Assembly (NCBI RefSeq): GCF_028882255.1
Contig: NZ_JARBUY010000001.1
Coordinates: 309,975 to 373,974 of the forward strand
Direction of reading: 5' to 3'
Length of the DNA: 64,000 nucleotides
DNA from: Maribacter polysaccharolyticus
GTDB taxonomy: Bacteria > Bacteroidota > Bacteroidia > Flavobacteriales > Flavobacteriaceae
Shown here: positions 9,301 through 14,936 of the stretch, piece after piece
Layout of the letters: each line of letters opens with the position of its first letter
Position numbering within the stretch: the stretch's first letter is position 1
Made by a program: the position numbers and the translations under genes
The notes under the pieces: generated by a model
What the model saw: the letters and a program-made list of their open reading frames with translations, nothing else
What the model was told of the DNA's origin: nothing
Database searches by the model: none

Positions 9301-9383
9301 TACCCGGACAAGATGCAAAAGACAGGTATGAGGAATTGACCATGGCTTTTAATGGGATAAAGCAAGAGGCGGCTTCGTTATAA
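6357..9383 (+). CDS. Secreted Asp-box (BNR/VPS10-like) beta-propeller protein
   Basis: A 1008-residue protein with an N-terminal signal peptide (hydrophobic residues 8-20, probable cleavage near L-F-S-Q). About eleven Asp-box motifs of the form S/T-x-D-x-G-x-T/S-W run from residue 66 to about 690, for example S-E-D-Y-G-T-T-W and S-T-D-G-G-K-T-W, which indicates one or two beta-propellers. Residues about 750-1008 form a separate C-terminal region with Ig-like strands followed by a charged helical segment. Such proteins are often annotated as glycosyl hydrolases or sortilin-like, but I see no sialidase catalytic set, so no enzymatic claim is made. The stop lies only 12 bases from that of the convergent gene. 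Confidence 0.8.
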   Translation: MKTQLRHFFLSLSFLVVHNLFSQDFSAFQFRTVGPERGGRVTTVTGTPLLPGTFYLGATGGGIWKSEDYGTTWKNITDGYFETPSIGAIEIAANDPNIIYVGTGSDGLRSNVISGKGMYKSIDAGKTWKHIGLPDAGQIGAVEIDPTDHNIVWVAVIGNAFKANKERGIYKTIDGGTTWEKVLFISDQVGFADLELLPGNPNIVYATAWKAERKPWTIISGGTTEEGGIYKSIDGGKNWIRLKEGLPQGLIGKIDLAVTPADSSILYAVIEAPDDEGGVYKSVDQGKTFVQTSSNKGLVNRPFYYTNLEVDPTNPDIVFSNANPLLKSTDGGKTWKRMSVPHGDNHDIWLNPNNPDLLIQANDGGANVSHNGGKTWSTQFNQPTAELYQVEVDDQYPYWLYAGQQDNSTTIAVPSFPPYAIQDDGRGFIINTGGCETGPAVPKPGNHNIVYANCKGRFGVFNKLTGTEKAYYVGATNIYGHNPKDLKYRFQRVSPVHVSPHDPDVVYHGSQYLHKTDSDGYSWETISPDLTAFEADKQVISGSPITRDITGEEYYSTLYSIQESKLVKGLIWTGSNDGVVSVTKDGGKTWKNVTPKKLPKGGRVESVAPSQFDPAKAYIAVDRHLLGDPKPYFYKTNDYGESWELLSVEGDGIPMDHTARVLREDPVREGLLFAGTEFGLFVTFDEGESWKPFQQNLPVTPITDIKIFRGDLILSTMGRGFWIMDNITSLRQSQITRLKEESVVFQPDTTIRYRYPKMRTTQFPKYPRTAVYIDYYVPEGTKEGISLEIQDANGTPMVTIFSDSALVDSKIEEEDMNLSSTFRYIDTKLDGQPGLHRFAWDLKQKGPWDKDPKKRFKNGPMVAPGSYKVKLTVNGKSTFQEFEIVMDPRIEAQGVSASDIQEQVAMQNKVINLLSDARKLQAGLEKEAKKSTGKKGDTTTPQSIALDTLLKKLKNDEGAYPQQMLVAQITYLYYMIGQADQLPGQDAKDRYEELTMAFNGIKQEAASL

Positions 9384-9395
9384 AGATTATCGAAC

Positions 9396-10007
9396 CTAAA
9401 ACTGGATGGTTTTGGCAAACTCCATAAAATAAGTTTCAAAACGTTTCAGTTTTGGGTTCAATTTTTCCGAATATATCACGTACTGACATTTCTGAATACT
9501 TTGTGTGATGGAAATAATTGCACTTGAATCCGATTTCTGGGTTAAAAAATCAGCGTCGTCTATGCTGAAAATCTTTAATTGTGAAGTACTTACCCCATTC
9601 ATCAAAAACAATTTGTTCATTGTTTTTGGGGTGGATATAAGAATATCGACACCTTCGAAAATCTCTGATTTCTGTATATCTATATGCAGTTCTTCATACC
9701 CGACATAAACACGAAGCGAATTATACTTGGTAAACCCTAAGAAAGCTTGGTACACTTCCAGGGCCCTTTCTTTATTTTCCACTAGAACTACTGCGCGTGG
9801 GGCATTCCCGACCGCTTCACATTTTAATTTCTGTAAAGTGGTAAGAATAAGGGTAGTTGTTTTCCCCCCATCCTTAGGTGCCGTACAAAACACATTGGCT
9901 CCACTTTTTATTACGGGAATACTGTTTCGCTGAAAAGGGGTAGGGGATGCTATCTCGAGCTGTTCGAGGGTCTCTTTTATATTGGGATGTAATTTCTTAA
10001 AAGGCAT
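9396..10007 (-). CDS. Degenerate single-domain DEAD-box helicase-like protein
   Basis: From the ATG at 10007 the product is 203 residues and contains only the first RecA-like domain of a DEAD-box helicase. Q-motif-like residues P-T-P-F-Q-R are near 22-27. Motif I reads A-P-K-D-G-G-K-T instead of A-x-T-G-x-G-K-T (43-50). Motif Ib reads S-T-P-K-T in place of T-P-G-R. Motif II is D-D-A-D in place of D-E-A-D, and S-A-T of motif III is absent. There is no second RecA domain. The protein probably cannot unwind RNA by itself and may bind nucleotide or RNA as an accessory factor. An upstream in-frame start at 10115 is unlikely, because a perfect -7 box (10056-10063) falls inside that extension. Complete helicases follow at 10791 and 12125. 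Confidence 0.75.
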   Translation of the reverse strand: MPFKKLHPNIKETLEQLEIASPTPFQRNSIPVIKSGANVFCTAPKDGGKTTTLILTTLQKLKCEAVGNAPRAVVLVENKERALEVYQAFLGFTKYNSLRVYVGYEELHIDIQKSEIFEGVDILISTPKTMNKLFLMNGVSTSQLKIFSIDDADFLTQKSDSSAIISITQSIQKCQYVIYSEKLNPKLKRFETYFMEFAKTIQF

Positions 10008-10055
10008 GAAAAGGTAAAAGTTAAAGTTTAAACTTACAATGTATGATAAGCGGGA

Positions 10056-10063
10056 CAAATATA
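10056..10063 (-). promoter_or_regulatory. -7 box for the degenerate helicase gene
   Basis: On the minus strand this reads TATATTTG, a perfect match to TAnnTTTG. Its position sets transcription start near 10050, so the translation start at 10007 is preferred over 10115. A TTTC about 19 bases further upstream may be the -33 element. Confidence 0.5.
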
Positions 10064-10222
10064 CCACCTTGAAATGGAAAGAGATTCCCTTTGTAAAATA
10101 GTTACTTTTATCCACTTTGGACCATTTGCGTTTTCATGGTTGTTCCGGCCAAAATAAAAAAGCCTGTTTTACGCTAAGTGGTTCAGAATAAAGGTGTAGT
10201 TTCGCGCCTCGTAAAAAAGACT

Positions 10223-10672
10223 ATGAAACGTATAAATCAATATAAGAAGCTATTTGGTGTAGAAAAGGATATCGATCTTAAGACTTTAAAGACCACATAC
10301 CGTAGGTTAGTAAAGGAATGGCATCCTGATAAGTTTCAGGAAGGTGATGCCCAACGGGAAGAGGCTGAAGTACATAGTCGTTCTATTATTGATGGATACC
10401 ATTTTCTGGTAAGCATCGCCCCAGAAACCTTGGCTGCAAATCGAGACGCCTATACTGAGACCATCTCCAATTCAGGAATTGCGGAGTTTATCCATAACGG
10501 ATTGGTTTTGGAAATCACTTTTTCTGATGGAACGACGTACGAATACTTCGGGGTTACCAAACCTATTTATATAAAGATGTTGAATGCCAACAAATTGAAT
10601 CGATTCGCAAAACGCTCCATCTACCCCAAATACACGTACAGAAAATCAAAACGGACCCTTCAGGAAGCTTAA
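10223..10672 (+). CDS. J-like and KTSC two-domain protein
   Basis: From the ATG at 10223 the product has 149 residues. Residues 1-60 resemble a J domain: Q-Y-K-K-L-F-G-V, then T-T-Y-R-R-L-V-K-E-W and the H-P-D tripeptide that activates Hsp70 ATPase. Residues about 83-149 are a KTSC domain, named from lysyl-tRNA synthetase-associated sequences, with the conserved G-L-V-L-E-I-T-F-S-D-G-T-T-Y-E-Y-F-G-V. The role of KTSC is not known, though it is usually linked to nucleic acid or ribosome proteins. A GTG start at 10178 is possible in frame but poorly supported. The gene diverges from the degenerate helicase and precedes two true RNA helicases. An Hsp70 co-chaperone role at RNA is inference. Confidence 0.78.
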   Translation: MKRINQYKKLFGVEKDIDLKTLKTTYRRLVKEWHPDKFQEGDAQREEAEVHSRSIIDGYHFLVSIAPETLAANRDAYTETISNSGIAEFIHNGLVLEITFSDGTTYEYFGVTKPIYIKMLNANKLNRFAKRSIYPKYTYRKSKRTLQEA

Positions 10673-10674
10673 CT

Positions 10675-10716
10675 GCGGAGTAAACATACTCCGCTAAGGC
10701 GCATTTTACAGCCTTA
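10675..10716. terminator. Tandem hairpins after the J/KTSC gene
   Basis: GCGGAGT (10675-10681) pairs with ACTCCGC (10688-10694) across a 6-base loop. TAAGGC (10695-10700) pairs with GCCTTA (10711-10716) directly after. The first hairpin begins three bases after the stop codon. There is no T tract on the plus strand, so termination strength is uncertain. The two hairpins separate this gene from the next promoter. Confidence 0.5.
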
Positions 10717-10763
10717 AAAAAGAATTAGTACGGCTCTTTACACGATTGCCCATTTCGTGTAGT

Positions 10764-10771
10764 TATCTTTG
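10764..10771 (+). promoter_or_regulatory. -7 box of the DEAD-box helicase gene
   Basis: TATCTTTG matches TAnnTTTG. A TTTA lies 23 bases upstream (10737-10740). Transcription would start near 10777, which excludes longer in-frame starts such as 10746 and fixes translation at the ATG 10791. Confidence 0.5.
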
Positions 10772-10790
10772 CGCAAATCCACTACATTAT

Positions 10791-12119
10791 ATGTCAAATC
10801 TATTTTCCGATTTAGGAATCAAGGAACAACTTCTAGAAAGTCTAGCCGAATTAAAGATTTCCGTTCCTACGGATATCCAAAAAAAGACCATTCCGATACT
10901 CTTGAACCAAAAAGAGGATGTCGTCGCCTTGGCAAAAACGGGAACCGGTAAAACGGCAGCGTTCGGACTGCCTTTGTTGCAATTGATAAACCCGAAAAAT
11001 GCGGATGTACAGGCGCTTATATTGGCCCCTACACGGGAATTGGGGCAACAGATTTACACGAACCTCGTTTCGTATGCATCCAACGGTCCGGCCATTTCCA
11101 TTGCTTCCGTTTGTGGTGGAATTCCGATAAAACCCCAAATAGAACGCTTAAAAGAAACGACGCATATTATTGTGGCCACGCCTGGTCGATTGATAGATCT
11201 GATCCAGCGTGAGGCCGTCAGCATTGGAAAATTGAACTATTTGGTCTTGGACGAAGCCGATGAAATGGTCACGGCCTTAAAGTCCGACTTGGATACCCTA
11301 GATGCCCTGATGCCCAAATCGAGAAGGACATTGTTGTTTACTGCTACCATGCCGGGAACCGTAAAACAATTGGTACAAAACTATATGTCGAAACACGTAG
11401 TGCACTTAGAGGCCGATATGGCCCAAATGGGTCACCAAGGAATCGATCATACCTATATTGTGGTAGCACCTATTGAAAAATTGGAGGTCTTACTTCATTT
11501 TCTAAATAGTAAAGAAGGGCAACGGGGAATCATTTTCTGTAAGACCAAGGCAGCTGTGAATAAATTAGCCAAGAAATTGGCCATTAATAAATTCCCCTCC
11601 GGCGCTATTCATGGTAGTCTCACCCAAGGCATCCGTGATCGGATCATGGGGCAGTTCAGGGAAGGATACATCGATATTCTCGTGGCAACCGATTTGGCGG
11701 CCCGTGGTATCGACGTAAAGGAAATTTCCTATGTGGTCAATTACCATCTACCGGATACGTATGAAGCCTATGTGCACCGAAGTGGCCGTACGGCAAGGGC
11801 AGGGGCAAAGGGACTTTCGTTAAGCATCATACAAGAAGAGGAACTTCCTGATATTCCCGAATTCGAAAAGGAATTGGGACTGGTTTTTTTCGAGTTGAAA
11901 AAGGAGAGTGAAGCAGATCGGGAAGAAATAAATTTGGTGCTGTGGGCCAAGAAAATATTCAAAACCAAGCCCAACCGTACGGTTTCCGGGGAAACCAAAG
12001 AGAAAATAAAGACCATTTTCCATCATTTGACCAAAGAGGAATTGATAGAAAAAGTACTGGCCGATCATTTGATGCACGGTACCACCCATGCTAAAACCGA
12101 GGGCTCCCAAAAGAAATAA
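10791..12119 (+). CDS. DEAD-box ATP-dependent RNA helicase
   Basis: The 442-residue protein has both RecA-like domains. Motif I A-K-T-G-T-G-K-T is at about 48-55, with P-T-R-E-L-G-Q-Q, T-P-G-R-L, motif II L-D-E-A-D, and motif III F-T-A-T replacing S-A-T. The second domain has A-T-D-L-A-A-R-G-I-D and H-R-S-G-R-T-A-R. A charged tail of about 70 residues rich in Lys and Glu follows. This is a cytoplasmic RNA unwinding ATPase of the RhlE/CsdA/DbpA class, typical of cold adaptation, ribosome assembly or mRNA turnover. It lacks the DbpA RNA-binding domain seen in the next gene, whose start is only 5 bases after this stop, so the two are co-transcribed. Start chosen from the -7 box at 10764. Confidence 0.9.
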   Translation: MSNLFSDLGIKEQLLESLAELKISVPTDIQKKTIPILLNQKEDVVALAKTGTGKTAAFGLPLLQLINPKNADVQALILAPTRELGQQIYTNLVSYASNGPAISIASVCGGIPIKPQIERLKETTHIIVATPGRLIDLIQREAVSIGKLNYLVLDEADEMVTALKSDLDTLDALMPKSRRTLLFTATMPGTVKQLVQNYMSKHVVHLEADMAQMGHQGIDHTYIVVAPIEKLEVLLHFLNSKEGQRGIIFCKTKAAVNKLAKKLAINKFPSGAIHGSLTQGIRDRIMGQFREGYIDILVATDLAARGIDVKEISYVVNYHLPDTYEAYVHRSGRTARAGAKGLSLSIIQEEELPDIPEFEKELGLVFFELKKESEADREEINLVLWAKKIFKTKPNRTVSGETKEKIKTIFHHLTKEELIEKVLADHLMHGTTHAKTEGSQKK

Positions 12120-12124
12120 ACCCT

Positions 12125-13450
12125 ATGGCCAATACGATACGAAATCAACGGGATATTTTGGATAAGTTACGGATTCCCGCATTGAACCCGATGCAAAAGG
12201 AAGCACTCGAGGTAATCGAAAATACGGCGAATACCGTATTGCTGTCCCCCACAGGTACCGGAAAGACCCTTGCCTTTTTATTACCGCTTATCGAAACCCT
12301 GGATCCCGAATGCACTGAAGTACAAGCCCTAATACTAGTGCCTTCACGGGAGCTGGCCATACAGATTGAACAGGTCGTACGTAATATGGGTTCAGGTTTT
12401 AAGGTGAATGCGGTGTATGGGGGTAGGCCCATCGCCAAAGATAAGATCGAACTGAAACACACACCTGCTATTTTAATCGGAACCCCTGGTAGGATCTCGG
12501 ACCATTTTGGTGGTGGCCGTTTTTCAAAAACGCATATCAAGACCTTGGTTTTGGATGAGTTTGACAAATCGTTGGAAACCGGTTTTGAGGGAGAAATGAG
12601 TGCCATCATCAATCAATTGCCAAATCTTGAAAAACGTATTCTTACTTCCGCTACACAGGGTGTTGAAATTCCAGCTTTTGTACAATGTATCGAGCCTACT
12701 TTCATTGATTATCTAAACACCAAAAAGGAATCCGGATTGATCATTAAATCGGTCGTGTCCACCGACAAGGACAAATTACAGACCTTGGTTAATTTGCTTC
12801 ACCACATTGGCAATGAACCCGGAATTGTTTTTTGTAATTTCAAGGACAGTATTGAACGTGTAAGTACCTTTTTGGATAAAAACCATATCCACCACACCTG
12901 TTTTTCAGGGGGAATGGAGCAACGGGATAGGGAACGCTCGTTGATCAAGTTCAGGAACGGTACCTGTCAAGTCTTGATCGCGACCGATTTGGCGGCTAGG
13001 GGAATCGATATTCCAGAATTGAAATACATCATTCATTATGAGCTTCCCAGGGCCGTTGAAGAGTTTACCCACAGAAATGGCAGAACGGCCCGTGTAAACG
13101 AAAAAGGAACCGCATATGTATTGCAATGGGAAAAAGAATACGTACCCGGGTTTATCAAAGACGTGGAGACGGTGGACATTTCCAATAAAACGCCCCATAA
13201 ACCCCTACCGAACCCTCCGAATTGGGAAACCCTCTTTATTTCAGGCGGCAGAAAAGACAAGATTTCAAAAGGTGATATTGCCGGACTCTTCTTTAAACAA
13301 GGCGGCATCAATAAAGACCAATTGGGTGTAATTGAATTAAAACAGGACTGTGCCTTCGTAGCCGTTCCCTTATCCATCGCCAATAAATTGGTTCAAAAAC
13401 TGAATAATTCCCGCTTAAAGAATAAAAAAGTACGCATTACCGTATTGTAA
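12125..13450 (+). CDS. DbpA-type DEAD-box RNA helicase with variant DEFD motif
   Basis: The 441-residue protein has motif I S-P-T-G-T-G-K-T (about 41-48), S-R-E-L-A-I-Q, T-P-G-R, and motif II reads L-D-E-F-D. Motif III is T-S-A-T, and the second domain carries A-T-D-L-A-A-R-G-I-D and H-R-N-G-R-T-A-R. The last 70 residues, beginning I-S-G-G-R-K-D-K-I-S-K-G-D-I, form the RRM-like RNA-binding domain of DbpA, which in E. coli targets hairpin 92 of 23S rRNA. A role in large-subunit maturation is therefore likely. Changing Ala to Phe in DEAD is tolerated in some helicases, and D-E is kept, so ATP hydrolysis should be intact. It follows the previous helicase gene by 5 bases. Confidence 0.88.
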   Translation: MANTIRNQRDILDKLRIPALNPMQKEALEVIENTANTVLLSPTGTGKTLAFLLPLIETLDPECTEVQALILVPSRELAIQIEQVVRNMGSGFKVNAVYGGRPIAKDKIELKHTPAILIGTPGRISDHFGGGRFSKTHIKTLVLDEFDKSLETGFEGEMSAIINQLPNLEKRILTSATQGVEIPAFVQCIEPTFIDYLNTKKESGLIIKSVVSTDKDKLQTLVNLLHHIGNEPGIVFCNFKDSIERVSTFLDKNHIHHTCFSGGMEQRDRERSLIKFRNGTCQVLIATDLAARGIDIPELKYIIHYELPRAVEEFTHRNGRTARVNEKGTAYVLQWEKEYVPGFIKDVETVDISNKTPHKPLPNPPNWETLFISGGRKDKISKGDIAGLFFKQGGINKDQLGVIELKQDCAFVAVPLSIANKLVQKLNNSRLKNKKVRITVL

Positions 13451-13520
13451 AAAGTAAGGGGTATTATATAAGAAACAGCACTTTTAACAACTCCTTGGTA
13501 ATGTTTCTGGTAGCGTATCT

Positions 13521-13535
13521 TATTTTTGCAAAAAT
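13521..13535 (+). promoter_or_regulatory. -7 box embedded in a 14-bp perfect palindrome
   Basis: TATTTTTG (13521-13528) fits TAnnTTTG. ATTTTTGCAAAAAT (13522-13535) is a perfect palindrome that overlaps it. A dimeric repressor bound here would block the promoter of the gene at 13620. The palindrome may also be an AT-rich coincidence. Confidence 0.35.
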
Positions 13536-13619
13536 TATATTGGAAGTACTACAGTGGTTTACCACTTATATCCATATCGCCAATGCTCCTTTTTAAATTG
13601 AAAAACTTTTAAGATAAAT

Positions 13620-14240
13620 ATGGAAAGAAGTCCTAAACTAAGTGCCAAAAAGTCTAGAATAAGATTGCTCCACCAATACTATTCCTATACTGGTTTTTAC
13701 GCATTTATCAAATCCAGTTTAGGTAAGGTCATTGTACCCATATCCTTATTTATCATAGGATTATGGCTTGTTCATTTGTATGTGATCGATTTTCACGATC
13801 TATTTACCTCGATTACTACTACGTATAGTCCTTTGATTATTTTAAGTGTTTTCCTGGCCACAGAGTCGCTTTTGGGCTTGGTACCCCCGGAAATCTTTAT
13901 AGCATGGGCCGGTAAGACCAATACTCCCATTGTATATTTATCGATACTTGCGCTAATATCCTACCTTGGGGGCATAATTTCTTTTTTTGAAGGCAAGGCC
14001 ATTTCGAAAGTCCCTTCGATGAAGGCTTATTTTGAGGTGAAAATGGCAAAACATATGAAAATGATCCGAAAATGGGGGGGATTCCTCATTATCGTGGGAG
14101 CCTTATTACCCATTCCTTTTGCCATGACGAGTATAGCGGCCGGACTCATACATTACCGATTCAGAAATTACCTGCTCTTCGGTTTGTTGCGCTTCGTACG
14201 GTTTTACCTGTATGCCATCGTCATTTTCAACATCTTTTAA
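13620..14240 (+). CDS. VTT/YqaA-like integral membrane protein
   Basis: The 206-residue protein has about five hydrophobic segments. The central stretch G-L-V-P-P-E-I-F-I-A-W-A-G-K-T resembles the re-entrant loop of the DedA/VTT (SNARE-associated, YqaA) families, and it is followed by S-Y-L-G-G-I-I-S-F-F-E-G-K-A-I. The basic N-terminus is cytoplasmic. Proteins of this superfamily are implicated in lipid flipping and membrane-potential-linked processes, but the role of this branch is not established. The gene stands alone, 169 bases after the helicase and 696 bases before the NO reductase, with a promoter-like element and palindrome about 85 bases upstream. The family call is moderate, since it rests on one motif and on topology. 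Confidence 0.6.
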   Translation: MERSPKLSAKKSRIRLLHQYYSYTGFYAFIKSSLGKVIVPISLFIIGLWLVHLYVIDFHDLFTSITTTYSPLIILSVFLATESLLGLVPPEIFIAWAGKTNTPIVYLSILALISYLGGIISFFEGKAISKVPSMKAYFEVKMAKHMKMIRKWGGFLIIVGALLPIPFAMTSIAAGLIHYRFRNYLLFGLLRFVRFYLYAIVIFNIF

Positions 14241-14936
14241 GGTAGTTATCCTTTAATTTCCTGCAGAATACCACCTTATGATTTCTTCAGCTTCCGTTAA
14301 ATAGGAGCAAAGAAGTCGTTAATGGGTATTTGTTCCCCAATCAAGGAAATATTCCTAAATGCCGTTCTATCCCTTATTTCGCAGGCATCGTTTTAAGGGG
14401 TACATTACTTTAAGCCAACACCATAACCCAATTAATCTTACAAAAGAAAGTATTCACGAATTTAAACAGGACATTTTAGTCCGTTTTAAAAATATCACTA
14501 TATTTGCACCCGAAATTTATGATTTTTTGATTCTAAAATATCACATATAGGGTTAAAGGGCTTTACGTATCAACGAAGAGTACATACGGTAAGTCGCCAC
14601 CAACCACGATATTATTGGGCATAGGGAAAAAACTTTTGAAAAAAGAAAAACAATACTTTATAAAAAGATATAAAGGTCTTTTTATCCTTTAAAAATCACT
14701 AACGCCAATACCCTCATTGAGTTAGGGGGCCAATAAACAGAAAACAATGAATGGAATTTTTAATGCCAATATATATGAAAACAACCTTGACAACCAAAAA
14801 CGAATACTACAGCAATGAGCGACCACCCCTTGTCATATCGCTAAATATCAATCTAAAAATCAACTAAACAAAAGTAGAAGCCCGAAAAGGGTCAGAACTG
14901 AAGCTTAAACCAATTATTAAAAGAAAAACAACAACC
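14241..14936. other. Long non-coding interval upstream of the NO reductase gene
   Basis: No gene is supported in these 696 bases. A promoter-like TATATTTG lies at 14499-14506, and two competing hairpins lie at 14662-14691. No FNR-type TTGAN6TCAA-like site was found by eye. The interval could hold a long leader or a small RNA, but nothing proves it. Confidence 0.5.
14662..14691 (+). promoter_or_regulatory. Two overlapping, mutually exclusive hairpins
   Basis: AAAAAGA (14662-14668) can pair with TCTTTTT (14677-14683). TAAAGG (14671-14676), inside that loop, can instead pair with CCTTTA (14686-14691). The alternatives cannot form together. The stems are short and AT-rich, so this may be chance. 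Confidence 0.3.

Noticed and set aside
14359-14550. 63-codon plus-strand frame before norB
   Set aside because: No start context, no homology that I recognise, and a promoter-like box lies inside it.
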